A stretch of 44,232 nucleotides of DNA from Rhodobacter sp. (GTDB lineage: Bacteria > Pseudomonadota > Alphaproteobacteria > Rhodobacterales > Rhodobacteraceae). The notes under the pieces are model-generated. The model was not told where the DNA came from, searched no databases, and saw only the letters and a list, made by a program, of their open reading frames with translations. The position numbers and the translations under genes are program-made. Shown here piece by piece: positions 27,637 through 39,663 of the stretch (its first letter is position 1; the number at the start of each line of letters is the position of its first letter). The DNA lies in contig JADCEL010000020.1 in the NCBI GenBank assembly GCA_020250125.1, positions 1 to 44,232 on the forward strand. Direction: 5' to 3'.

Positions 27637-28434
27637 ATGACCCTATCGCCCCAGGCGCAGGTTCATCCTTCTGCGGTCATTGCGGACGGGGCGGTGATTG
27701 GCGCGGGCTGTGTCATCGGCCCCTTTACCGTGATCGGTGCCGAGGTAACGCTGCACCCCGGCGTGACGGTCAAAAGCCATGCCGTTGTCACCGGCTGGAC
27801 CGAGATCGGCGACGGGACGGTGATCTTCCCCTTTGCCACCGTCGGGGAAGTGCCGCAGGACCTGAAGTATCGCGGGGAACACACGCGCCTTGTCATCGGG
27901 CGGCGCTGCAGGATCCGCGAAGGGGCCACGCTGAACACCGGCACCGAAGGCGGTGGCGGCGTGACGCGCATCGGGGATGACTGCCTGATCATGACCGGTG
28001 CCCATGTGGGCCATGACGCCCAGATCGGTGACCGGGTGATCCTGGTCAATCACGTTGCCATCGCCGGGCATTGTGTTCTGGGCGACGATGTGATCGTCGG
28101 TGGCCTGTCGGGCGTGCATCAATGGGTCCGGATCGGGCGCGGGGCCATCATCGGGGCCGTTACCATGGTGAGTCATGATGTGCTGCCCTACGGGCTGGTG
28201 CAGGGGCCGCGCGGCGATCTGGACGGGCTCAATCTTGTCGGGCTGAAACGGCGCGGGGTGGACCGGGCCGAAATCATGTCGCTGCGCGCCGCCTATCAGA
28301 TGCTGGCACAGGGCGAAGGCACCTTCCTGGACCGTGCCCGCAAGCTGGCCGAGGAAACCGACAGCGCCCATGTCCGGGAGATCACCGATTTCATCCTGTC
28401 CAATTCGGACCGGTCCTTTCTGACGCCGAAATGA
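27637..28434 (+). CDS. lpxA: UDP-N-acetylglucosamine acyltransferase (LpxA)
   Basis: LpxA adds the 3-hydroxyacyl chain to O-3 of UDP-GlcNAc, the first step of lipid A synthesis. Hexapeptide repeats form the left-handed beta helix over about residues 10-190 (VHPSAVIADGAVIGAGCVIG and following), and the catalytic His lies in the GAHVGHDAQIGD turn. The C-terminal helical part is normal. The total is 265 residues. Its stop overlaps the lpxI start (ATGA). Confidence 0.96.
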   Translation: MTLSPQAQVHPSAVIADGAVIGAGCVIGPFTVIGAEVTLHPGVTVKSHAVVTGWTEIGDGTVIFPFATVGEVPQDLKYRGEHTRLVIGRRCRIREGATLNTGTEGGGGVTRIGDDCLIMTGAHVGHDAQIGDRVILVNHVAIAGHCVLGDDVIVGGLSGVHQWVRIGRGAIIGAVTMVSHDVLPYGLVQGPRGDLDGLNLVGLKRRGVDRAEIMSLRAAYQMLAQGEGTFLDRARKLAEETDSAHVREITDFILSNSDRSFLTPK

Positions 28435-29249
28435 CCGGGGCCGGGCGTACCGCCGTCATCGCCGGGCGCGGCGGGCTTGCCGCCATCGTGGCGGCCAGCC
28501 TTGATCGCCCCCTTGTGGCGGTGCCTGTGGGATTTGCCCCCGAAGGGCTGGTGCCCGATCTGACCTTCCGTGTCGAGCGTCTGGTGCCGTTTCTGGATCA
28601 CCTCGCGGATCAGGGCGTGACCCGCGTGGTCTTCGCCGGGGCGGTGCAGCGCCCCCGGCTTGACCCGGCGCTGTTCGATCCGGCGACGGCCCGGCTGGTG
28701 CCGCAACTGCTGGCCGCGATGCGGGGCGGCGACGATGCCGCCCTGCGCGGCGTCATCGCCATCTTTGAAGCCTCCGGTCTTGAGGTTGTCGGGGTGGATC
28801 AGGTCGCGCCCGATCTTGTGCCCGGCCCCGGCATTCTGGCCGGCACGGTGACCGAAGACGACCGGCGCGATGCCGCCCGTGCGGCGTTCATCGTGCAGGC
28901 GCTTGGCGCGGTCGATGTCGGGCAGGGGGCCGTGGTGGCCCAGGGGCTTTGCCTTGGCGTGGAAGCACTGCCTGGCACAGATGCCCTGCTTGACTTCGTC
29001 GCCAGGACCGGGGCCGCCCTGCGCCCCGACCCGGACGGGGCGCGCGGGCTGCTTTACAAGGCCCCGAAACCCGGACAGGACCTGCGGGTTGATCTGCCCG
29101 CCATTGGCCCCGCAACGGTCGTGCAGGCTGCCGCAGCGGGCCTTGCGGGCCTTGCCTGGGCGGCAGGCGGCGTTCTGCTGCTGGACCGGGCCGCCACAGT
29201 CGCCGCAGCGCAGGAGAAGGGCCTGTTCCTGTGGTCGCGCGGGGCATAA
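28431..29249 (+). CDS. lpxI: UDP-2,3-diacylglucosamine pyrophosphatase (LpxI)
   Basis: LpxI hydrolyses UDP-2,3-diacylglucosamine to lipid X plus UMP; it is the unrelated replacement for LpxH used by most Alphaproteobacteria. The 272 residues show the LpxI pattern: VIAGRGGLAAIVAASL at the N-terminus, GAVQRPRLDPALFD near 70-83, and the C-terminal LYKAPKPGQDLRVDLPAIG segment that carries the active-site Asp. It sits between lpxA and lpxB, as expected. Its end overlaps lpxB by 19 bases. Confidence 0.94.
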   Translation: MTGAGRTAVIAGRGGLAAIVAASLDRPLVAVPVGFAPEGLVPDLTFRVERLVPFLDHLADQGVTRVVFAGAVQRPRLDPALFDPATARLVPQLLAAMRGGDDAALRGVIAIFEASGLEVVGVDQVAPDLVPGPGILAGTVTEDDRRDAARAAFIVQALGAVDVGQGAVVAQGLCLGVEALPGTDALLDFVARTGAALRPDPDGARGLLYKAPKPGQDLRVDLPAIGPATVVQAAAAGLAGLAWAAGGVLLLDRAATVAAAQEKGLFLWSRGA

Positions 29250-30397
29250 GGCTGTATCTGATTGCGGGCGAAGCCTCGGGCGATGCGCTGGGGGCGGCGC
29301 TTCTGGCCGGGCTGAGATCGCTGCGGCCCGATCTGCAGGTGCAGGGCATCGGCGGGCCGCTGATGCAGGCCGAAGGGCTGCACAGCCTGTTTGCGATGGA
29401 CGAGCTTTCGGTCATGGGTCTGGCCGAAGTGCTGCCGAAATACGCCCACCTCAAACGGCGCATCCGGGAGGCTGCCGCCGATGTGCTGGCGGCGGCACCG
29501 GATGCGCTGATCACCATCGACAGCCCCGATTTTGTCCTGCGCGTCGCCCGGATCGTGCGCGCCGCCCGGCCGGATCTGCGCACCATCCATTACGTTGCCC
29601 CTTCGGTCTGGGCCTGGCGTCCGGGGCGCGCCGCAAACATGGCGCCTGTGATCGACCATGTGCTGGCCCTGCTGCCCTTTGAGCCGCCCTATATGACCGA
29701 CGCCGGGATGACCTGCGATTTCGTCGGACATCCCGTGGTATCCGCCCCCCGCGCCAGCGCCGCCGAGGCGCTGGCCTTTCGCGCCGAACTCGGGCGCGGG
29801 GGGCCGCTTGTCCTTGCCCTGCCCGGATCGCGCCGGGGCGAGGTGGCCCGTCTTGCCCCGGTGATCGGCGGCGTGCTTGACCGCCTGCGGCCGGCCTTTC
29901 CGCAGGCGCAGGTTGTGCTGCCCACGCTGCGCCCGGTTGCGGCCATGGTCGAAGACCTGACGGCGGACTGGCCGATCCGCCCCCGGATCGTAGAGGCACC
30001 CGAGGCCAGGCGGGCGGCCTTTGCCGCCGCCGATGTGGCGATTGCCGCCTCTGGCACCGTGTCGCTGGAACTGGCGGCAAACGGCGTGCCGATGGTCATT
30101 GCCTATGACATGCACCCGCTGACCATGTGGCTGATGCGCCGCATGGCGCGGGTTGATACCGTCACACTGGTCAACCTGGTGTCGGAAACGCGCGTTGTGC
30201 CCGAATTCCTGGGGGGGCGATGCACGCCCGAGCTGATCGCCCCGGCGCTGCTTGGGCTGATCGGTCCCGGCCCGGCGCGGGACGCGCAGCTTGCGGCGAT
30301 GCGCCTGACGATGGCGCGTCTTGGGCAGGGCGGCGATCCGCCCGGATTGCGCGCCGCGCGGTCGGTTCTGGCGGCGATGGGGGCGGATCGCGCCTGA
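29231..30397 (+). CDS. lpxB: Lipid A disaccharide synthase (LpxB)
   Basis: LpxB joins lipid X and UDP-diacylglucosamine to the lipid A disaccharide at the inner membrane. The GT-B type enzyme shows LIAGEASGDALGAAL at residues 9-23, SVWAWRPGR, LPGSRRGEVARL and the nucleotide-binding ASGTVSLELAANGVPMV near the C-terminus. The GTG start lies inside lpxI. The length of 388 residues is normal. It ends the envelope cluster and converges with mnmA. Confidence 0.95.
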   Translation: MVARGIRLYLIAGEASGDALGAALLAGLRSLRPDLQVQGIGGPLMQAEGLHSLFAMDELSVMGLAEVLPKYAHLKRRIREAAADVLAAAPDALITIDSPDFVLRVARIVRAARPDLRTIHYVAPSVWAWRPGRAANMAPVIDHVLALLPFEPPYMTDAGMTCDFVGHPVVSAPRASAAEALAFRAELGRGGPLVLALPGSRRGEVARLAPVIGGVLDRLRPAFPQAQVVLPTLRPVAAMVEDLTADWPIRPRIVEAPEARRAAFAAADVAIAASGTVSLELAANGVPMVIAYDMHPLTMWLMRRMARVDTVTLVNLVSETRVVPEFLGGRCTPELIAPALLGLIGPGPARDAQLAAMRLTMARLGQGGDPPGLRAARSVLAAMGADRA

Positions 30398-30430
30398 CGT
30401 GATGCGCCTGGTCCCGGCCGGGCCGGAAAC

Positions 30431-30474
30431 GCGGGCAGTGTCAGGCACCGCACCTGACCGAAAGGTCAGCCCGC
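30431..30474. terminator. Terminator-like structure between lpxB and mnmA
   Basis: CTGACC-GAAA-GGTCAG (30454-30469) is a perfect hairpin closed by a GNRA-type GAAA loop on the plus strand. GCGGGC (30431-30436) and GCCCGC (30469-30474) can close a larger stem around it. It lies between two convergent genes and may serve both. Confidence 0.5.
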
Positions 30475-30476
30475 TG

Positions 30477-31619
30477 TTACGCCCGGCCCTTCCAGATCCA
30501 GCCGCCGCCCAGCACCCGGCTGTCCCCGGCGGCATAGAACACACAGGCCTGCCCCGGTGAGACGCCGTCTTCCGGGCTGAGCAGCTCGACCTCGGCCCCG
30601 GCCGGCCCCTGGGGGCGCAGGATGGCCGGGCAGGGCGGGCGGGTGGAGCGGACCTTGACCTCAACCGGCCACTCCGCCCGGCTGGCCAAGGGGGCATCGC
30701 CCAGCCAGTTCACGTCTTTCAGCGGAATGGTCCGGGTTGACAGCGCCTCTTTCGGCCCCACGATCACCCGCCGCGTCGCCGGGTCCAGCCGGACCACATA
30801 GAGCGGATCGCCCAGCCCGCCGATCCCCAGTCCCCGGCGTTGACCGACCGTATAATGGATGATGCCGCCATGGTGGCCCAACACCCGGCCTGCCATGTCC
30901 ACGATCTCTCCGGGGTCTGCCGCTCCGGGCCGCAGCTTTTCGATCACGGCGGCATAATTTCCGTTGGGAACAAAGCAGATATCCTGACTGTCCGGCTTGT
31001 CCGCCACCGGCAGGCCGTAGCGCGCCGCCAGTGCCCGGGTTTCCGCCTTGCTGGCCAGCCCGCCCAGCGGAAAGCGCAGGTACGCCAGTTGCTCTGCCGT
31101 GGTCGAAAACAGGAAATAGCTCTGGTCGCGGTTTGCATCCGCAGCCCGGTGCAGCTCCGGCCCGCCCGCCCCGATCCTGCGCTGGATATAGTGGCCGGTC
31201 GCCATGCAATCGGCATCCAGATCCCGCGCCGTGGCCAGCAGGTCCCTGAACTTTACCCTTTCGTTGCAGCGGATGCAGGGCACGGGCGTGGCCCCGGCAA
31301 GATAGGCATCCGCAAACTCGTCGATGACCGCCGCGCGGAACATGTTTTCGTAATCCAGCACGTAATGGGGAAAGCCCATCGTCTCGGCGACCCGGCGGGC
31401 GTCGTGAATGTCACGGCCCGCGCAGCAGGCCCCCTTCCTTGCCAGCGCCGCCCCGTGATCGTACAGTTGCAGCGTGACGCCGACCACGTCATAGCCTGCT
31501 TCCGCCAGGTGTGCGGCCACCACGGAACTGTCCACGCCGCCCGACATTGCAACCACAACCCGCGTCGCCTGCGGGGCTTTGGCAAAGCCAAGGGAATTGA
31601 GCGGCAGGTCAAGCGGCAT
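30477..31619 (-). CDS. mnmA: tRNA-specific 2-thiouridylase (MnmA)
   Basis: MnmA puts sulfur on C2 of U34 in tRNAs for Lys, Glu and Gln, using ATP and persulfide relayed from the Tus/IscS system. The ATP-pyrophosphatase loop SGGVDS is at residues 26-31. The catalytic cysteines appear in [11 protein letters not shown] and [10 protein letters not shown], and [10 protein letters not shown] precedes the C-terminal barrel. ATG 31619 (380 residues) has a GGAGAGG ribosome-binding site; the open frame continues upstream without family similarity. Confidence 0.96.
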   Translation of the reverse strand: MPLDLPLNSLGFAKAPQATRVVVAMSGGVDSSVVAAHLAEAGYDVVGVTLQLYDHGAALARKGACCAGRDIHDARRVAETMGFPHYVLDYENMFRAAVIDEFADAYLAGATPVPCIRCNERVKFRDLLATARDLDADCMATGHYIQRRIGAGGPELHRAADANRDQSYFLFSTTAEQLAYLRFPLGGLASKAETRALAARYGLPVADKPDSQDICFVPNGNYAAVIEKLRPGAADPGEIVDMAGRVLGHHGGIIHYTVGQRRGLGIGGLGDPLYVVRLDPATRRVIVGPKEALSTRTIPLKDVNWLGDAPLASRAEWPVEVKVRSTRPPCPAILRPQGPAGAEVELLSPEDGVSPGQACVFYAAGDSRVLGGGWIWKGRA

Positions 31620-31709
31620 CGGGCCTCTCCGGCGACGGGCAGGCAGATCGCCGCCAGGTCCGCAGGAATATAGGAAAATGCCATGCATCCTCAACCCCCC
31701 GTTTCACAG

Positions 31710-31717
31710 ATGGTTAA
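31710..31717. promoter_or_regulatory. CtrA-type half-site between mnmA and sciP
   Basis: ATGGTTAA is TTAACCAT on the minus strand, the conserved half of the CtrA box known from Caulobacter. It lies 44 bases upstream of sciP. There is no second TTAA at seven bases' spacing, so this is a half-site only. Confidence 0.4.
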
Positions 31718-31720
31718 GCG

Positions 31721-31746
31721 TGATCTGCCAGGGTCGGGGCAGATCA
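31721..31746 (+). promoter_or_regulatory. Perfect 9-bp hairpin in the sciP leader
   Basis: TGATCTGCC (31721-31729) pairs with GGCAGATCA (31738-31746) around an 8-base loop. The stem is followed at once by AAAAGGAAG, which contains the sciP ribosome-binding site. It could act on translation initiation in RNA, or be a dyad operator in DNA. Confidence 0.6.
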
Positions 31747-31760
31747 AAAAGGAAGCCCCG

Positions 31761-32072
31761 ATGCATCTCAAGCGCGTAGACGGCCCGCGACAGGTCACGC
31801 TGCCGGACGGCAGCATCCTGAGCCGTGCCGATCTTCCCCCGGCCGAGACGCGGCGATGGGTGGCCAGCCGCAAGGCGGTTGTGGTCAGGGCGGTGACATG
31901 CGGCCTGATCACCCGGTCCGAAGCCATGGACCGCTATGCGCTTTCGGAAGAGGAACTGGCGCTTTGGTTCAAGGCCGTGGAACAGCATGGCGAGATGGCA
32001 TTGAAAGTCACGACTATCCAAAAGTATAGAGCATGTAGGCCGAATGCTAATCTTAAGGTAACCTCCGATTAA
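31761..32072 (+). CDS. sciP: CtrA inhibitor SciP (DUF1153)
   Basis: SciP is a small helix-turn-helix protein that, in Caulobacter, blocks CtrA-activated transcription. The 103 residues match the family closely: VDGPRQVTLPDGSILSRADL near the start, TRRWVASRKAVVVRAV in the middle and the ALKVTTIQKYR end, here with an added 11-residue tail (ACRPNANLKV...). ATG 31761 has AAGGAAG upstream. It is directly followed by ctrA, 48 bases away, so regulator and inhibitor may share a transcript. Confidence 0.93.
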   Translation: MHLKRVDGPRQVTLPDGSILSRADLPPAETRRWVASRKAVVVRAVTCGLITRSEAMDRYALSEEELALWFKAVEQHGEMALKVTTIQKYRACRPNANLKVTSD

Positions 32073-32076
32073 CCAT
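32069..32076 (+). promoter_or_regulatory. CtrA-type half-site upstream of ctrA
   Basis: TTAACCAT, an exact half-box, overlaps the sciP stop codon and lies 45 bases before the ctrA start. Another TTAA is at 32053-32056. Autoregulation of ctrA, known in relatives, would fit. Confidence 0.45.
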
Positions 32077-32120
32077 TGGCGGTCAGGATCATTAAAAGAC
32101 AACCTACGTGGAGCTTTGGA

Positions 32121-32831
32121 ATGCGGGTACTGCTTGTGGAAGACGATCCGGCGACGTCGCGCAGCATCGAGCTGATGCTGACGCATGCCAATCTGAACGT
32201 GTACTGCACGGACCTGGGCGAAGAAGGCATCGATCTGGCGAAACTGTATGATTACGATCTTATCCTTCTGGATCTCAACCTTCCCGATATGAGCGGCCAT
32301 GAGGTTCTGCGCCAGCTTCGCCTGGCGCGTGTGGAAACGCCCATCCTGATTCTGTCCGGATCGGATGATTCCGAAAGCAAACTCAGGGGTTTTGGATTCG
32401 GTGCCGACGACTACATGACAAAACCATTCCATCGGGAAGAGCTGGTCGCACGCATCCACGCCATAATCCGGCGGTCGAAGGGCCACGCGCAATCCATCAT
32501 CCGCACCGGACAGATCAATGTCAATCTGGACGCGAAGACCGTGGACGTGAACGGCGAGATGGTTCACCTGACGGGCAAGGAATACCAGATGCTGGAACTG
32601 TTGTCGCTGCGCAAGGGAACAACGCTGACCAAGGAAATGTTCCTGAACCATCTTTACGGCGGCATGGATGAACCGGAATTGAAGATCATCGATGTCTTCA
32701 TCTGCAAGCTGCGCAAGAAACTGGCCGAGGCGACAGGCGGCCATAACCATATTGAAACGGTATGGGGGCGCGGCTATGTCCTTCGGGAACCCGGTCTGCA
32801 ATCTCAGCGCAGGGTTGCAGCAAGCGCCTGA
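32121..32831 (+). CDS. ctrA: Cell-cycle response regulator CtrA
   Basis: CtrA is the OmpR-type master regulator of alphaproteobacterial cell-cycle, motility and, in Rhodobacter, gene-transfer-agent genes. The receiver domain (residues 1-120) has the acidic pocket EDD at 7-9, phospho-acceptor D51 ([10 protein letters not shown]) and a conserved Lys in TKPFHRE. The winged-helix DNA-binding domain follows ([32 protein letters not shown], VWGRGYVL). ATG 32121 (236 residues) has GGAG upstream. The C-terminal AASA-type end recalls degradation tags on Caulobacter CtrA. Confidence 0.97.
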   Translation: MRVLLVEDDPATSRSIELMLTHANLNVYCTDLGEEGIDLAKLYDYDLILLDLNLPDMSGHEVLRQLRLARVETPILILSGSDDSESKLRGFGFGADDYMTKPFHREELVARIHAIIRRSKGHAQSIIRTGQINVNLDAKTVDVNGEMVHLTGKEYQMLELLSLRKGTTLTKEMFLNHLYGGMDEPELKIIDVFICKLRKKLAEATGGHNHIETVWGRGYVLREPGLQSQRRVAASA

Positions 32832-37111
<4,280 letters not shown>

Positions 37112-37127
37112 CATTTTGTTCCGATAT

Positions 37128-37142
37128 GTTCGCACTAAGTTC
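37128..37142 (+). promoter_or_regulatory. LexA (SOS) box, GTTC-N7-GTTC
   Basis: GTTCGCACTAAGTTC fits the alphaproteobacterial LexA consensus GTTC-N7-GTTC exactly. A third GTTC sits at 37118-37121, six bases upstream of the first. The box lies 51 bases before the start of the 40-residue gene at 37194 and 16 bases after the recG stop, so it points to that gene alone. The 10-bp palindrome CTCATATGAG is at 37157-37166. Confidence 0.75.
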
Positions 37143-37193
37143 TTTACTTGCGGCGACTCATATGAGAACAAAAAAGCAACAACGGAGGATGCC

Positions 37194-37316
37194 ATGCTGA
37201 AAGAAGCCGGAACTGTTCTTGCCCGTTCGCCGCGTGCCGTTTGCGAAGACGCCCTTGGCGTGGTGACCCTGTTCGTGCTGCTGATCGCCGGTCTGCACCT
37301 GCCCCAGTACCTTTGA
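37194..37316 (+). CDS. 40-residue single-helix membrane peptide behind an SOS box
   Basis: I know no characterised homologue. The peptide reads MLKEAGTVLARSPRAVCEDA followed by a membrane helix of about residues 21-36 (LGVVTLFVLLIAGLHL) and ends PQYL. The basic N-terminal part (K3, R11, R14) suggests an inner-membrane protein with its N-terminus in the cytoplasm. ATG 37194 has an excellent GGAGG six bases upstream; the longer open frame from 37116 runs through the SOS box and is rejected. Size, topology and LexA box recall SidA of Caulobacter, an SOS-induced 29-residue membrane inhibitor of division, but I see no sequence match. A hairpin follows 19 bases after the stop. Confidence 0.8.
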   Translation: MLKEAGTVLARSPRAVCEDALGVVTLFVLLIAGLHLPQYL

Positions 37317-37335
37317 CCTGCCCCGGGGGTCTGGC

Positions 37336-37363
37336 CTGCCTCCGGCACCCCGGCGGGAGGCAG
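37336..37363 (+). terminator. Hairpin after the 40-residue gene
   Basis: CTGCCTCC (37336-37343) pairs with GGAGGCAG (37356-37363), with a 12-base GC-rich loop that can fold further. There is no U tract; Rho-assisted ending is possible. It lies between the SOS-box gene and the convergent gene at 37505. Confidence 0.5.
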
Positions 37364-37504
37364 GGGGCGCCGCAGGGTGCTGGGGCAGCGCGGTGCCGTG
37401 GTGTGGATTGACGTCCCTTGGGTGATTCGGTTCCGTCCCGGTCACATCAGCCACGCCCTGCGCGCGCCGGTTCATGTCATGCGGCAGGCAGGCGCGGGCC
37501 TGGA

Positions 37505-38779
37505 CTACACCTTTGCGACCAGCAGCTTGTCGATGCGCCGGTCGTCAAGGTCGATCACCTCGAACCGCCAGCCGTTCAGGGTAAAGGCATCGCCCAGGGC
37601 GGGCAGGCGGCGCAGGTGGTTGATGACCAGGCCCGCGACGGTTTCATAATCGCCCGCCAGGGCACGCGGGAACGACAGCCTGTCGCAGAATTCATCGACC
37701 GGCATCCAGCCCGACACCAGATAGCTGCCATCGTCGCGTTGCAGCAGGGCGGGTTCCTCGGCCAGGCTTTCCTTGAAGGTGCCGGTGATCGCCTCAAGGA
37801 TATCGCCGGTGGTGATGATGCCTTCGAAGGCACCATATTCATCATAGACCAGCGCCATGTGATTGGGCGAGGCGCGCAGGATTTCGATGACATCCAGCGC
37901 ATCGGCGCGGTCAGACACCACGGGCACCTCGCGCATCATGGCCGCCAGATCCAGCGGCTCGCCCCGCGACAGCGCCGCGAAGGCATCGGTCAGGTAGAGA
38001 ACACCCAGCACCTCGTCACTGTCGGGGTTGCGCACTGGAATGCGCGGGCGCGCGATGCGGCGGATCGCCTCCAGCGTGTCTTCGGGTGCCGCATCGAGAT
38101 CCAGCAGTTCCACATCGCGGCGCGGGGTCATCAGGGCGCGGGCCGACCGGTCGGCCAGGCGCATGACGCCCGACAGCATTTCCTGCTCTTCGGTTTCGAT
38201 GATGCCGCCCTCATGCGCTTCGGCCAGAAGCATGCGCACCTCTTCATCGGTGACCCGGTTCTGCGCCTCGGCCGATTGTCCCAGCAGCGCCAGCACCAGC
38301 TTGCCCGAACTGTGCAGCAGCCACACAAGCGGGGCAGAGATGCGCGACATCAGGGTCATCGCCGGGGCAACGCGCGCTGCGACACCTTCTGGGTTCTTCA
38401 GCGCGATCTGTTTGGGCACCAGCTCGCCCACGATCAGCGACAGGTAGGTCAGCAGAACCACCACGGTGCCCACGCCCAGCATGTAGGACCACCGCGCGTC
38501 CAGCCCCTGGACCGCCAGCCAGCCCGACAGGCGCGCCCCCAGCGTCGCACCCGAGAATGCCCCGGACAGCACGCCGACCAGGGTGATGCCGATCTGGACC
38601 GCAGACAGAAAGCGCCCCGGATCCTGCGCCAGACGCAGCGCGGCCGCTGCCCCGCTGCTGCCGCTGTCCGCCATCATCTTCAGCCGGGCCGGGCGGGCCG
38701 AGACGACCGCAAGTTCCGACATGGCCAGCGCCCCGTTGAGCAGGATCAGGGCAGCAACGATCAGGATTTCGGCTATCAC
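37505..38779 (-). CDS. CNNM/CorC-type transporter-associated membrane protein
   Basis: The 424-residue protein has the CNNM (DUF21) membrane domain at about residues 1-190 (four hydrophobic segments starting IAEILIVAALILLNGALAMSE). A tandem CBS pair follows (RSARALMTPRRDVELLDLDA; VVSDRADALDVIEIL, YDEYGAFEGIITTGDILEAI). It ends in a CorC_HlyC domain (GSYLVSGWMPVDEF, PALGDAFTLNGWRFEVIDLD). Such proteins are often labelled hemolysins but several mediate magnesium or cobalt efflux. GTG 38779 is chosen: AAGG lies seven bases upstream and the first helix begins there; the frame stays open to 39118 without family-like sequence. Confidence 0.9.
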   Translation of the reverse strand: MIAEILIVAALILLNGALAMSELAVVSARPARLKMMADSGSSGAAAALRLAQDPGRFLSAVQIGITLVGVLSGAFSGATLGARLSGWLAVQGLDARWSYMLGVGTVVVLLTYLSLIVGELVPKQIALKNPEGVAARVAPAMTLMSRISAPLVWLLHSSGKLVLALLGQSAEAQNRVTDEEVRMLLAEAHEGGIIETEEQEMLSGVMRLADRSARALMTPRRDVELLDLDAAPEDTLEAIRRIARPRIPVRNPDSDEVLGVLYLTDAFAALSRGEPLDLAAMMREVPVVSDRADALDVIEILRASPNHMALVYDEYGAFEGIITTGDILEAITGTFKESLAEEPALLQRDDGSYLVSGWMPVDEFCDRLSFPRALAGDYETVAGLVINHLRRLPALGDAFTLNGWRFEVIDLDDRRIDKLLVAKV

Positions 38780-38920
38780 GGAGGGGCCTTGCGCCGGTAT
38801 GATGAACAGTGGATGTAGCCCAAACAGGGCCTGGGCGCAACGTTCGCACTTGATCCAGCGCATGGCGCGGCAAATCGGTGCCGCGCTAGCGTAACGCTGT
38901 ACGCCCCGGGATACCCAGCC

Positions 38921-39661
38921 ATGCGCATTGCCCTGCTGACCGACATCCATGGCAACCGCGAGGCTTTCGCGGCGGTGCTGGCCGATCTTGCCGCCCGGCA
39001 GGTGGACCGGATTGCGGTGCTGGGCGATGTGGTGGGCTATGGCCCTGACCCGGCGTGGTGCGTCGACAGGGTGATGGATCTGGTCGGTCAGGGCGCGCTT
39101 TGCGTGATGGGAAACCATGACAGCGCCATCGCCACGCCTTCGCAGGGCATGTCAGCCATCGCAAGGGCCGCAATCGACTGGACACGCCCGCAACTGACGG
39201 CGCGGCAGGCGGCGTTTCTGGCAGCACTGCCGGTGACGCTGATGCTGGACGATGTGCTTTTCGTCCATGCCAGCGCCAATGACCCGTCCGGGTGGATCTA
39301 TGTCACCTCGGAACGCTCTGCGATGCCCAGCTTTCGCGTCAGCACGGCGCAGGTGATTTTCTGCGGCCATGTCCATGTGCCGGCGCTGTTCACCTGCGAC
39401 ATCCGGGGCACGGTGCGCGGCCATCAGATACCGATGGCAAAGCCGCTGCCCTTGCTGCGGTCGCGGCGCTGGCTGGCCGTTGTGGGGTCGGTCGGCCAGC
39501 CGCGCGACGGGGTGGCGCAGGCGGGCTATGCCCTGTTCGACACGGCGTCGCGGGCGCTGACCTTCCGCCGGGTGCCCTATGACTGTGCCGCCACGGCGGC
39601 AAAGCTGCGTGCGGCGGGCCTGCCGGAAACGCTGGCGCTGCGATTGCTGAGGGGAAGCTGA
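38921..39661 (+). CDS. Calcineurin-type metallophosphoesterase
   Basis: A 246-residue cytoplasmic phosphoesterase with all two-metal motifs: DIHGN (8-12), GDVVGYGPDP (35-44), GNHD (64-67) and FCGHVHVPALF. The GDVVGYGP form belongs to the YfcE/DIHGN subgroup whose members cleave phosphodiesters or phosphoproteins; the substrate is open. The kinase-UspA gene starts two bases after its stop, so the two are almost surely co-translated. A natural hypothesis is that it opposes the kinase. It is divergent from the CNNM gene. Confidence 0.9.
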   Translation: MRIALLTDIHGNREAFAAVLADLAARQVDRIAVLGDVVGYGPDPAWCVDRVMDLVGQGALCVMGNHDSAIATPSQGMSAIARAAIDWTRPQLTARQAAFLAALPVTLMLDDVLFVHASANDPSGWIYVTSERSAMPSFRVSTAQVIFCGHVHVPALFTCDIRGTVRGHQIPMAKPLPLLRSRRWLAVVGSVGQPRDGVAQAGYALFDTASRALTFRRVPYDCAATAAKLRAAGLPETLALRLLRGS

Positions 39662-39663
39662 CC

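Noticed and set aside
37118..37131. GTTC-N6-GTTC as a second LexA box
   Set aside because: Spacing is six, not seven; kept only as a comment on the exact box next to it.
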